Assembly (NCBI GenBank): GCA_035342095.1
Contig: DAOQWL010000026.1
Coordinates: 1-64,000 of the forward strand
Source of the DNA: PLanc-01 sp035342095
Lineage (GTDB): Bacteria; Planctomycetota; Phycisphaerae; Sedimentisphaerales; Anaerobacaceae
Length of the DNA: 64,000 nucleotides
Direction of reading: 5' to 3'
Shown here one piece after another: positions 1-8,138 of the stretch. The notes beneath the pieces are model-generated. The model was given only the letters and a program-made list of their open reading frames with translations. It did not search any database and was not told the DNA's origin. How positions within the stretch are numbered: position 1 is the stretch's first letter; each line of letters opens with the position of its first letter. The translations under genes and the position numbers were made by a program.

Positions 1-608
1 TCGCCGATCTCGCCGTCCTGGACGCGTTTGACCAGTTCCGCGAGTGCCCGGCTGTGGCGGGACATCAGGCCGACGCCGACCTTCAGATTCTTGGCCGAGG
101 CCTGTTCGCCCAGAGCGAGCATTCGCTTGCTGGTCGGCCCGTCCACGGTGACCGGCTTCTCCATGAAGACGTTGAGCTTCTTCTCGATGGCGTAGGTGAA
201 ATGCACCCAGCGGAAGGCCGGCGGAGTTGCCAGGATCACAATGTCGCCCGGCCGCAGGCAATCCATCGCCTTGCGGTACGAGTCGAATCCGAGAAACTTG
301 CGATCTTCGGGCACGTCCACCTTATCCTTGAAGTCCCCTTTCAGACCCGCGTAGCTGTCCTTGAGCCGGTTCTCGAAGGCATCGGCCATGGCGACCAGCT
401 TGATCGGGCCTTTCTTGACGTTCATGGCATTGGCCGCCGCACCCGTGCCTCGCCCGCCGCAGCCGACCAGGGCCACCTGGATCGTGTTGCTCTCGCCGGC
501 GTACATCCGCGGAGCAATTCCAGCGGTCAGCGCCGACACCGCGGCCAGACGGCCCGTATCCTTCAGAAACTCGCGGCGTGACGTGCCTTTCCGATTGATT
601 TCACTCAT
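1..608 (-). CDS. Gfo/Idh/MocA-family oxidoreductase, Tat-exported (C-terminus outside window)
   Basis: Probable NAD(P)-dependent oxidoreductase acting on a sugar or polyol; substrate unknown. Reading leftwards from the ATG at 608, with CAGGAG six bases upstream, the product begins with a twin-arginine signal (TSRREFLKDTG, residues 9-19). A Rossmann loop GCGGRG follows at about residues 49-54 and the family's EKP motif at about 150-152. Only 202 codons are visible, so the C-terminal substrate half is missing. The Tat signal implies it is folded with cofactor and exported, a common arrangement in planctomycetes. A second Tat-type Gfo/Idh gene lies at 9400-10668. The family call is safe; the substrate is not knowable from this. 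Confidence 0.85.
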   Translation of the reverse strand, partial: MSEINRKGTSRREFLKDTGRLAAVSALTAGIAPRMYAGESNTIQVALVGCGGRGTGAAANAMNVKKGPIKLVAMADAFENRLKDSYAGLKGDFKDKVDVPEDRKFLGFDSYRKAMDCLRPGDIVILATPPAFRWVHFTYAIEKKLNVFMEKPVTVDGPTSKRMLALGEQASAKNLKVGVGLMSRHSRALAELVKRVQDGEIG

Positions 609-844
609 AGTGATCTCCTGTCACGATTGGACTTGCCTTGGCCCTCGTTGTTGCACATTCGCGACCCTGGCCATGGGATCCCGATCAAATGCCTTTTCGA
701 CAGCCACAGAACTCTGTGCCCCTGCCGATTCGCCATTATCCGCCATCCTCGGGATTTCGACAAGCATTTTCCCCAGGGCAATGTGTACAATGACCCTGTC
801 GTCGATTGGAGATCGTCAGGAGTCCCACGGGTCCTATTCGTCGT

Positions 845-2044
845 ATGAAAGACAGGAACATCGCCGTCCAGTTCGGGGCCGGCAATATCGGCCGAGGGCT
901 CATGGGCCACCTCTTCTGGCAGGCGGGTCTGGAGACGGTCTTCGTGAACCGCAACGCCTCCCGCGCGGACCGCCTGAACCGGCGAGGCAGCTATCCTCTT
1001 CGCGTCCTCGACGCGTACTCTCGGAGCGTTCGCGAGCTGACCATCGGGCGGTTTCGGGTGCTCAGCACACATCAGAGCAGCGAGATCGCCGAGGCGATCG
1101 CCCAGGCCCGCGTGGCAGCCACCGCGGCGGGAGTGGCCAGCCTCGGTTCGATCGCGCCCATGCTGGCGCAGGGTCTCCACAGACGATTCGAGAGGCAGGC
1201 TGGACCACTCGATGTCTACCTGTGCGAAAACACACTGAACGCTGCTGAGCAGCTCTCGCGTGCGGTGATGGGCCTGCTCGACGGACCGGTCCGGTCCTGG
1301 ACCGAGACGAACATCGGTTTCGTCGGCACGTGCCTGGCGGGAATCGTGGGAGGCGACGGCGCCCGCTCGGCGGACGACGACCCGCTCCTGGTGATCGCGG
1401 ACGCGCATCGCGATGTCCCTTACGACGGCCGGGCCACCCGCGCCGGCGACCCTGCCATCCAGGGATTCCATCCGGTGGGCAATTTCCTCGCCGAGGTCGA
1501 GCGGAAGATCTTCACGAACAACGTCGGCCACGCCGCACTGGCATACTTGGGCTACCTGAGGGGGCACACGTATATCTACGAGACGTTTGACGACGATTTC
1601 GTGCGAAGCACGTTCGACGGCGCCCTGGACGAGACGACCGAGGCGCTGTTGCGGCGCTATCCTGCCGATCTGGACCGTCGCGAGCATATCGAGTTCCGCA
1701 AGGATGTCCGAATCCGCTTCGGCAATCCACTGCTCAGGGACACGGTCGCGAGGGTCGCCCGGGACCCGATCCGCAAGCTGGGCCGGGAGGACCGGATCGT
1801 CGGCGCCGCGGAATTGTGCCGATCCGAGGGGATTTGTCCCAATCACATCGCCACGATCTGTGCGGCCGCTTTGCGATACGATCATCGCGAAGATCCCCAC
1901 GCGATCCGCTTGCAGGCCATGATCCGGGAAACAGGCGTGGGCGAGACGCTCAGGCAAATCTGCGGCGTCGATCCGTCCGACGACTTCGGACGGAAGGTCC
2001 TTGCTCGCTATCGCGATCTGCCCGCCCGCAGCCTCACCGCCTGA
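845..2044 (+). CDS. mannitol-1-phosphate 5-dehydrogenase-like polyol-phosphate dehydrogenase
   Basis: A 399-residue member of the mannitol dehydrogenase family, expected to interconvert a sugar phosphate and a polyol phosphate with NAD in the cytoplasm. The N-terminus carries the family nucleotide-binding loop FGAGNIGRG (residues 10-18). The stretch EVERKIFTNNVGHAALAYLG matches the conserved active-site region of MtlD-type enzymes. Length is close to MtlD (about 380). I chose the ATG at 845 because the Rossmann strand follows at once; an in-frame ATG at 806 would add 13 residues encoded by degenerate 9-base units. Its last 11 bases overlap the convergent GH28-like gene. No neighbouring PTS or polyol gene confirms mannitol as the substrate. 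Confidence 0.75.
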   Translation: MKDRNIAVQFGAGNIGRGLMGHLFWQAGLETVFVNRNASRADRLNRRGSYPLRVLDAYSRSVRELTIGRFRVLSTHQSSEIAEAIAQARVAATAAGVASLGSIAPMLAQGLHRRFERQAGPLDVYLCENTLNAAEQLSRAVMGLLDGPVRSWTETNIGFVGTCLAGIVGGDGARSADDDPLLVIADAHRDVPYDGRATRAGDPAIQGFHPVGNFLAEVERKIFTNNVGHAALAYLGYLRGHTYIYETFDDDFVRSTFDGALDETTEALLRRYPADLDRREHIEFRKDVRIRFGNPLLRDTVARVARDPIRKLGREDRIVGAAELCRSEGICPNHIATICAAALRYDHREDPHAIRLQAMIRETGVGETLRQICGVDPSDDFGRKVLARYRDLPARSLTA

Positions 2045-3494
2045 AGACGACCTCGTCGGCGTTCTCGACGTAGAACCGTCCCTCCTCGGGACTGGCGATC
2101 TCGATGCCCTGAATCCACAGGCCGGCGACGGTGACGTTCTCGACTTTGTGCTGGTCGTCGAAGCCGCAGACGATGGAGAAGGGGAACAGGCCGTCGATGA
2201 CGCGGATGTCCCGGAACACGATGTCGCGGATATGGCCCCGGGATTTCGCATACTCCGCCCGCTGCTCCTCGGGGACGGTCAGGACGCCCTCCCAGGTGCC
2301 GTGCAGGGAACGGCGCTCGATCTCCCGCGCATCGGTCGGGCGGTCGTGGCTGTACCGCGACAGGACGATTGCCAGGTCGATCAGCTTGCGCCGGGCGTCC
2401 TCCACACGGATGTTCTGAAACCGCACGTCGCTGACCGTGGCCTGGTCGCCGTTGTGAATGCCGAACACCGCGCCGTCCTGGACATGGACCACGTCGCAGT
2501 TCGTGAAGGCGATGTTCCGGATCTCGTCCGCGCGAAGCTCGAATCCGATCTCCATCGCGTTCCCGCCTTCGGCGCTCCAGAGTACACAGTCGCTCACTTC
2601 CACGTTCCGCGTGCCCACGTTCGAGCCATCGCCCAGAGCCTTGACGGCCACACAGTCGGCCGCGGTTCGAATGAAACAGTTGCGAATCCGCACATTGCGG
2701 CTGCGAACGAGGTCGATGCCGTCCCCGCTGTCGCTCCCGCTGACGATCTTGACGTTGGCAATCGAGATACTGTCCGACCGGATCGGCACGATCTGCCGCG
2801 TCGGGCTGTTGCGAAGGATAATGCCCTCCATCGTCACCCCGGAGCAGTCCTCCAGGTGTACGAATCGCTGGGAGCCGGACTTCACAAAGCCTCGCATCTC
2901 CGTGCCGTCCAGGATCCCACGACCCAGCACCTTGATATTTCGGCTCCCCTTTGCCAGGATGGCGCCGTGGACGATCGCCCCCCCGCCAATGTACACGGTC
3001 TCGTTGTCGCGAAGCTCGATCGCGCCGGGCGAGTGAACCTTGCCGGCCTCGAAGTAGTGCATGCCGTTCGCATCTCGTTCGGGCCGACTTCGCTCGGGAG
3101 GATTGGCGAACAGGAACAGCGGCCTCCTGAGGTCGTGGTTGATCTCGATGCTGAAGTTGCCCGGCTGCGAGAGCGAGAAACGGATGACGTTGCCCTCCAG
3201 GGCCGGCCAGATCCCCCAGCTCCTCGGGCGGATGTCCACCGCTTTGACGTCCTGTTTCGGCGTGATGGCCACCTGGACCGTCCCCCAGAAGGAGAAACTC
3301 GCAATCGCTCCGACCGGCGAATCGTGCACGAAAACGTCCTGGCCATCCACCTGGACCTGGTAGCTCGTCGCGGGTTCCACGCCCGCTGGGGCCGGATAAA
3401 CCTCTGCCACCGCCTGTGCAACCGAGGCGCTGCGCAAGACCCCGACCATCGTCGCGAGGGCAAACACACGGACGACACGCCGATGCGTCAACAT
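2034..3494 (-). CDS. exported right-handed beta-helix protein, GH28/polygalacturonase-like
   Basis: A 486-residue exported protein with an N-terminal hydrophobic signal (VFALATMVGVLRSASVAQA) and a long series of beta-helix coils such as SRNVRIRNCFIRTAADCVAVK. The layout resembles GH28 pectin hydrolases. GDGID sits where GH28 has its first catalytic Asp motif, but the following Asp-Asp pair reads AADC, so one acid is absent, and no GHG motif is obvious. It may be a divergent glycosidase, a lyase or a binding protein. The ATG at 3494 has GGAGGTG six bases upstream. A promoter of its own lies between it and the upstream aldehyde dehydrogenase. Pectin as target would agree with the rhamnose locus further right. 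Confidence 0.7.
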   Translation of the reverse strand: MLTHRRVVRVFALATMVGVLRSASVAQAVAEVYPAPAGVEPATSYQVQVDGQDVFVHDSPVGAIASFSFWGTVQVAITPKQDVKAVDIRPRSWGIWPALEGNVIRFSLSQPGNFSIEINHDLRRPLFLFANPPERSRPERDANGMHYFEAGKVHSPGAIELRDNETVYIGGGAIVHGAILAKGSRNIKVLGRGILDGTEMRGFVKSGSQRFVHLEDCSGVTMEGIILRNSPTRQIVPIRSDSISIANVKIVSGSDSGDGIDLVRSRNVRIRNCFIRTAADCVAVKALGDGSNVGTRNVEVSDCVLWSAEGGNAMEIGFELRADEIRNIAFTNCDVVHVQDGAVFGIHNGDQATVSDVRFQNIRVEDARRKLIDLAIVLSRYSHDRPTDAREIERRSLHGTWEGVLTVPEEQRAEYAKSRGHIRDIVFRDIRVIDGLFPFSIVCGFDDQHKVENVTVAGLWIQGIEIASPEEGRFYVENADEVVFRR

Positions 3495-3530
3495 ATGACA
3501 CCTCCAATCCGAATCCCGGACACGCGGACA

Positions 3531-3559
3531 ATATTACGAGTTCCGTGCGGCAGCGTCAA
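3531..3559 (-). promoter_or_regulatory. sigma70-like promoter of the beta-helix gene
   Basis: On the minus strand TTGACG (3554-3559) and TAATAT (3531-3536) are separated by exactly 17 bases, about 37 bases upstream of the start codon at 3494. It gives the beta-helix gene a transcript separate from the aldehyde dehydrogenase upstream. Confidence 0.6.
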
Positions 3560-3609
3560 AGGCGAAAGCCCTGTGGGCAGCGCTCGTGGTTGTGCAGACT
3601 GAAGAACCC

Positions 3610-4977
3610 TCACCGCAGCATTCTGCGCAGAATCCTCAGGTCCTTCTCGTTCGTTGGCGGAAACCGGCTCGGGATATCGAAGAGCAAGGTCTGATGCAGA
3701 ATGCTCTTGGGATTCGAGAGAGCATCGAAACCTGCCTTTCCATGATACCGGCCGAAGCCGCTCTTGCCCACCCCGCCGAACGGCAGCGCGGGGGCCGTCA
3801 GATGGATCACGGTGTCGTTGACACAGACGCCTCCGGACGAGGTTTCAGAGATAATCCTGTGTTGGAGGTCTCTGCTGCGAGAGAAGACATAGAGTGCGAG
3901 CGGCTTGGGCTTTCGGTTGACGAGGGCAAGCGCTTCCGATACGTCTGCGAACTCCAGAACCGGAAGAAGCGGACCGAAGATCTCCTCCTCCATGATTCTC
4001 CCATCCTCTGGAACGTCTCCGATCAGAGTCGGCGATACGTACAGCTTCTCGCGATCCGCCTTCCCGCCCAGAATCACCCGTCCTTCCTTCATGAGATCGT
4101 TCAAGCGGTCGAAGTGCCTCTCGTTGACGATCCTCCCATAGTCTGGGCTCTGTCGAGGGTCCGCACCGTAGAACTTCAGAACGCACGCTCCGATACGCGC
4201 GACCAGTTCGTCCTTCACGCCTTTCTGTACAAGGAGATAGTCGGGAGCCACGCACGTCTGGCCTGCGTTGAGGAACTTGCCCCAGGCGATGCGCTTGGCC
4301 GTCCGGTCGATGTCGCAGTCATCCGCGACGATACACGGGCTCTTGCCTCCGAGTTCCAGTGTGACCGGCGTTATTCTCTGTGCCGCGGCCGTCATCACGA
4401 TTCTGGCGATTCGCTCTGAGCCTGTGTAGAAGATATGATCCCATCCCGCACGGAGCAGTCCCTCCGCGGCGTCCGGACCGCCGCGGACGACGGACGCGCA
4501 CTTTTCATCGAAGCACTCGGAGATCATCTGCGCGAGGACTCGCTCCGTGTTCGCGGCGACCTCCGACGGCTTCAGAACGGCGCAGTTCCCGGCGGCGATG
4601 CACGCGATCAGAGGCATGATCGCCAGGGCAAACGGGTAGTTCCACGGCGAGATCACCAGACATACCCCAAGCGGCTCCGGAACGACGCAGCATCGAGACA
4701 GAGGAAACAACTTCGGCCCAGGGACCCGCCGCGGTTTCATCCACTTCTTCAGATGCCTTCGCACATATGAGATTTCCGCGAGGCACAGACCTACTTCCGT
4801 GGCATACCCTTGTACCCTGGACTTGCCCAGGTCAGCCGTCAGCGCCGCGAGGATATCCTCCTGGCGCTCGCAGATCGCTTTGGCCAAACGCCCGAGCATC
4901 CTGTCGCGGAAGGCGAAGGACCTTGTGCCGCCCGAAGCGAAGAAACGTCGCTGTTCATCAACAGGACTGCCCATCAT
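3610..4977 (-). CDS. aldehyde dehydrogenase, class 3-like
   Basis: NAD(P)-dependent oxidation of an aldehyde to a carboxylate. The 455-residue length and motifs match the short class 3 ALDH group: the general-base Glu in LELGGKSP (about residue 208), the catalytic Cys in GQTCVAPDY (about 242), the ISPWNYP loop (109-115) and the C-terminal PFGGVGKSGFGRYHG. There is no hydrophobic tail, so it is probably soluble. It starts 29 bases after the AlgJ-like gene, with GGAG four bases before ATG 4977, and probably shares its transcript. Its link to polysaccharide acetylation is unclear; it may handle an aldehyde made by the Gfo/Idh enzyme at the head of the cluster, which is a guess. Confidence 0.9.
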   Translation of the reverse strand: MMGSPVDEQRRFFASGGTRSFAFRDRMLGRLAKAICERQEDILAALTADLGKSRVQGYATEVGLCLAEISYVRRHLKKWMKPRRVPGPKLFPLSRCCVVPEPLGVCLVISPWNYPFALAIMPLIACIAAGNCAVLKPSEVAANTERVLAQMISECFDEKCASVVRGGPDAAEGLLRAGWDHIFYTGSERIARIVMTAAAQRITPVTLELGGKSPCIVADDCDIDRTAKRIAWGKFLNAGQTCVAPDYLLVQKGVKDELVARIGACVLKFYGADPRQSPDYGRIVNERHFDRLNDLMKEGRVILGGKADREKLYVSPTLIGDVPEDGRIMEEEIFGPLLPVLEFADVSEALALVNRKPKPLALYVFSRSRDLQHRIISETSSGGVCVNDTVIHLTAPALPFGGVGKSGFGRYHGKAGFDALSNPKSILHQTLLFDIPSRFPPTNEKDLRILRRMLR

Positions 4978-5006
4978 ACCGCTCCATTCTCCCGCCTATC
5001 GGCCTT

Positions 5007-6206
5007 TCATTCGCGTATCTGTGGCAACGGGATGACCTGCCAGCCTTCGGTGCCGAAGCGGATGTCCCGCTCGACGAATTCCCAGACGACGACCTTCTTG
5101 CCCTTCAGAAGTGCCGGCTTCCTCGCCAACTGCTGGCGAACGAGGGTCGAGGCGCCGCCGTCGCTGATGATGCTGCTCAGGCCGAAGCCGAGGTTGTACG
5201 CGAGGTGCGCGACAAAGCCCGCGCTGCCGGGCTCGTCCCGCTCGAAGATTCGCAGGAAGCTGTCGCCCAGGACCAGGACCGGCGAGTTCGGGTCGTCCAC
5301 GCAGGGTTTGCCGGTCCCCGAGTCGATCACTTGTGTGCAGCTCATCTTCTGCGGATCGAAGAGCTTCTGGACCTGCGGCACGCGGATCATCTGGAGCACG
5401 TCGCCATATCGCTCGACCACAACGGACTTCAGTTCGTACCGAGTCGTGCCTTTCTCCACGCACCCCGAGTCGAGCAGCCTGCGGGCGACCGTCTCTGCGG
5501 CCAGTCTCATCCCCTCCGGCGACCAGTGGCTATCCTGGGCCAGATAGCACGCGGGACTGCCTGCCGCTTGTCTCGCCTGGGCGTAGACCTCGAACAGATC
5601 GACAACCTCGATCCCGGCCTGCTTCAATCTCGCCAGAACATCGCGGGTCGTCGGATTCACCGGAGTTGCCATGCCAGCCGCTCGTGCCGCCAACTTCTCA
5701 GGATAGACACTGGCCTTGTTCGGCGAGGGCATTACGAGGAGCTTGATGCCGCGCTTGGCCAGGTCATCGCGGAATGACGTGATGGCGTCGAAGAGGTCGT
5801 CTCGGACGTTCGTAGTGACGCCGTCAGGCGTTATCTTCTTCTCGTCGGAGGGAAGATATGCCCTGACGGGCACACTGCGAACAGGCTCGACGAGGTATTG
5901 CACCGCGGGCCGGTAGAAGAACCACCCGTCGCGCCCGAGCAGGGCCTTATCCCCTGCGTCTTCCAGGAGAACGAAGCGAGCGAACTGCATCCAGGGACGG
6001 ACCACCTGCGCCAGTTTGCACCCATTCTCCAGGCGGGTTTCGATGCGTCGGAGACTCGCGGGCGTCGGCGGTTGTCGGAACAGCTCGACGATCTGGGGCG
6101 TGTCGCCCTCGCGCAGGTCGAAGACGACCTGGCTGACAGCAACGGCGGCAACCATCGCCAGGAAGGCGACGATCAGGCAGACGTGTTGTGAGCAACTGGC
6201 CCTCAC
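5007..6206 (-). CDS. AlgJ/AlgX-like SGNH protein for polysaccharide O-acetylation
   Basis: Periplasmic or membrane-anchored SGNH-hydrolase-fold protein of the alginate O-acetyltransferase AlgJ/AlgX type, which passes acetyl groups to an exported polysaccharide. It has an N-terminal membrane anchor (residues 9-29), GRDGWFFY (91-98), the catalytic Asp-His pair in QDSHW (224-228) and the Ser nucleophile in VLGDSF (312-317). The AlgI-type MBOAT gene ends 9 bases upstream, the classic acetyl-donor partner. Oddly, residues about 108-132 are encoded by a copy of a dispersed two-hairpin DNA repeat found elsewhere between genes. The segment sits between the GWFFY region and the VMPSPNK strand, where a loop could be tolerated. 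Confidence 0.85.
   Translation of the reverse strand: MRASCSQHVCLIVAFLAMVAAVAVSQVVFDLREGDTPQIVELFRQPPTPASLRRIETRLENGCKLAQVVRPWMQFARFVLLEDAGDKALLGRDGWFFYRPAVQYLVEPVRSVPVRAYLPSDEKKITPDGVTTNVRDDLFDAITSFRDDLAKRGIKLLVMPSPNKASVYPEKLAARAAGMATPVNPTTRDVLARLKQAGIEVVDLFEVYAQARQAAGSPACYLAQDSHWSPEGMRLAAETVARRLLDSGCVEKGTTRYELKSVVVERYGDVLQMIRVPQVQKLFDPQKMSCTQVIDSGTGKPCVDDPNSPVLVLGDSFLRIFERDEPGSAGFVAHLAYNLGFGLSSIISDGGASTLVRQQLARKPALLKGKKVVVWEFVERDIRFGTEGWQVIPLPQIRE
5811..5886. repeat. two-hairpin dispersed repeat (family R1), inside the AlgJ-like CDS
   Basis: This 76-base stretch matches intergenic copies at 12697-12779 and 31262-31352. Each copy has ACGCCGTmAGGCGT (a hairpin), then TTATCTTC, a variable 9-26 base core, GAAGATATGCCC (AAGATATGCCC in the 31.3 kb copy), a second GGGCA-type hairpin and CACTRCGAAC. 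Here it lies within a gene and stays open in the coding frame, giving 25 residues with no stop. Confidence 0.85.
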
Positions 6207-6215
6207 GCGACACCC

Positions 6216-7670
6216 CTAGAACTGGAAGTACAAGAACGAACGGAACGATTGCGAGAACATCGTCATCACCGAAACCGCAAACAGAACGATCAGAATCAGG
6301 ACCTTGAGCCAGGTGAGCCGTCGGACCCAGTCGAAGCCCTGGACGGGCTGGAACACGAGCAGCGAGCACAGAGCCATGAGGATGAGGTGGCCTCGGGTGT
6401 AGATCAGGGCGCTCAGCAGCGTGGAGCCGCCCTCGGCCGCCTGGGGCCAGAACAAAATCGCGAGCATCCGCCCGGCCTCGGAGAGATCCGTCGCACGGAA
6501 GACGACCCATCCCAGCGTGACCAGAGCGAAGGTCGCGAGGCGCGATGCGCAGAGCCCTATGGGTCCCATCGGTCCTATCCGTCCTATCGATCCCATCCCC
6601 CTGCGAACTCGCTCAACGATCAGCCACAGTCCATGCCAGGCACCCCAGACGATGAAGGTCCAGCCGGCCCCATGCCAGAGACCGCACAGCAGAAACACGA
6701 TCATCAGGTTCGCGTAGGTGCGAGCGACGCCGGCCCGGCTGCCCCCCAGCGGGACGTAGAGGTAGTCTCGCAGCCAGCTCGACAGCGAAATGTGCCAGCG
6801 CCGCCAGAAATCGGCGACGCTGCTCGCCCGGTACGGCGCGTCGAAGTTGCGCGGGCACTCGAACCCCAGCATGAGCCCGATGCCGATGGCCATCTCCGAG
6901 TACGCGGAGAAATCGAAGTACAACTGGAACGAGTAGGCGATGGTCCCGAACCACGCGTCCAGCGTCCCGGGCGACGCGGCGGAAAAGACCGCGTCCGCCA
7001 CCTGCCCTGCCGCGTTCGCCAGGAGGATCTTCTTCGCGAATCCCACGATGAAGAGGGCAACACCTCGCGAGAACTTGTCCAATGTGTGCTCGCGACCGGC
7101 GAGATGATCGGCGAAGGTCGGCGTCGGCTCCGCCTTCGGATCGACGGTGTTGTACCGCTGGATCGGACCCGACAGAAGCTGTGGGAGGAACGAGACGTAG
7201 CAGGCGAAATCCAGCAGCGACCGGGCCGGCGGCCGTCCGCGATAGACGTCCACGACATACCCGACGATCTTGAACGTGTAGAACGAGATGCCGACCGGCA
7301 GAAGGACCCTGAAGACGGGCAATGCGTCGTGTCCCGCCCACAGCAGGATACGATTGAGGTTCTCCTCGACGAACCCGGTGTACTTGAAGAAGCCCAGGAT
7401 CGCGAGGCCCATCACGATGGCGCAGCCCGTCCACAACAGGCGTGCGGTCTGTCCCCTGGTCGCCGCGACGACGCGGGACAGCACGTAGTTAGCCAGGGTC
7501 ATCCCCAACAGCAGGGCCGCGAACCGCCAGTCCGCCCAGGCATAGAACACGCACCCCGCCGCGAGCAAGACGACGTTGCGGACCCTCGGCCAGCGCCGCG
7601 GGACGAGCCCATGCAGCAGCAGAAACACAGGCAGGAAGTAGAACAGGAATATGTGGGAGGTGAATGCCAT
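6216..7670 (-). CDS. AlgI-type MBOAT O-acyltransferase
   Basis: Integral membrane acyltransferase (484 residues, about ten hydrophobic segments) that moves acetyl groups from a cytoplasmic donor across the membrane for polysaccharide O-acetylation. The MBOAT signature is clear: RRWHISLSSWLRDYLYVPLGG, then CGLWHGAGWTFIVWGAWHG, which contains the invariant catalytic His. The gene follows the small lipoprotein by 3 bases and precedes the AlgJ-like gene by 9, so the three are one operon. Residues 358-372 form a (G-x-I/M)5 tract encoded by five 9-base repeats, in a likely loop after the catalytic region. Family assignment is firm; the polysaccharide is unknown. Confidence 0.93.
   Translation of the reverse strand: MAFTSHIFLFYFLPVFLLLHGLVPRRWPRVRNVVLLAAGCVFYAWADWRFAALLLGMTLANYVLSRVVAATRGQTARLLWTGCAIVMGLAILGFFKYTGFVEENLNRILLWAGHDALPVFRVLLPVGISFYTFKIVGYVVDVYRGRPPARSLLDFACYVSFLPQLLSGPIQRYNTVDPKAEPTPTFADHLAGREHTLDKFSRGVALFIVGFAKKILLANAAGQVADAVFSAASPGTLDAWFGTIAYSFQLYFDFSAYSEMAIGIGLMLGFECPRNFDAPYRASSVADFWRRWHISLSSWLRDYLYVPLGGSRAGVARTYANLMIVFLLCGLWHGAGWTFIVWGAWHGLWLIVERVRRGMGSIGRIGPMGPIGLCASRLATFALVTLGWVVFRATDLSEAGRMLAILFWPQAAEGGSTLLSALIYTRGHLILMALCSLLVFQPVQGFDWVRRLTWLKVLILIVLFAVSVMTMFSQSFRSFLYFQF
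6555..6599. repeat. 9-base tandem repeat (5 units) inside the AlgI-type gene
   Basis: Five degenerate units of TCCYATCSG lie head to tail. Nine bases equal three codons, so unit number could vary without frameshift; the minus-strand reading is Gly-x-Ile/Met repeated. Similar units (CCCACGGGTCCTATTCG) occur just before the start of the gene at 845. Confidence 0.75.
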
Positions 7671-7673
7671 CGA

Positions 7674-8138
7674 TCACTTCGCGGCCTTGTCGGTCCAGAT
7701 CGCCCAATGGACCGGGTCGTTCACGTCGCCGAAATACTTGTTGATGATGCCGCCCATGTAGTAGTCGTCGATGGGGACCTCCAGGGCCATACGATGCACG
7801 TCGCCCACGCGGAACTGCTTGACGTTGCCTCCGATCTCCTGGACGCGGGCGTCCGCGACGCTGCTGCGCGGCTCCGCGGGGTTGTAGTGCCCGACGTAGA
7901 TGACATCCTCGTCCACCTTGCCCCGGTGGACCTGGACGACCTTGTACTTCATCACGTGCGCGTAATCGTACAGGGGATCGTCGATCAGATCGCCGCGGAT
8001 CTCCTCCAACCGGGCGGTGACCTCGATGCTGCCGCGGGTGGTGACGTTCGGGTCCACCGCGGCAGGGGGCGACTTCTTCGCACAGGAAACACCCGCCAGC
8101 ACGATCCACAACAAGACTCCCGTGGAGACTGTCTTCAT
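7674..8138 (-). CDS. small putative lipoprotein of the acetylation cluster
   Basis: A 154-residue protein with a hydrophobic leader ending in AGVSCAKK, which looks like a lipoprotein signal although Gly rather than Leu occupies the -3 position. The mature part (TRGSIEVTARLEEI, YKVVQVHRGK, DVIYVGHYNP) looks like a small beta-rich domain; I recognise no named family. Its ATG overlaps the stop of the TolB-like gene as ATGA and its stop lies 3 bases before the AlgI gene, so it is translationally coupled to both. That position suggests an envelope accessory factor for the AlgI/AlgJ system. A function beyond that cannot be supported. Confidence 0.75.
   Translation of the reverse strand: MKTVSTGVLLWIVLAGVSCAKKSPPAAVDPNVTTRGSIEVTARLEEIRGDLIDDPLYDYAHVMKYKVVQVHRGKVDEDVIYVGHYNPAEPRSSVADARVQEIGGNVKQFRVGDVHRMALEVPIDDYYMGGIINKYFGDVNDPVHWAIWTDKAAK

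Noticed and set aside
605..2251. A 548-codon minus-strand frame over the polyol-phosphate dehydrogenase
   Set aside because: Shadow of a clear family member on the other strand, with no protein-like motif.
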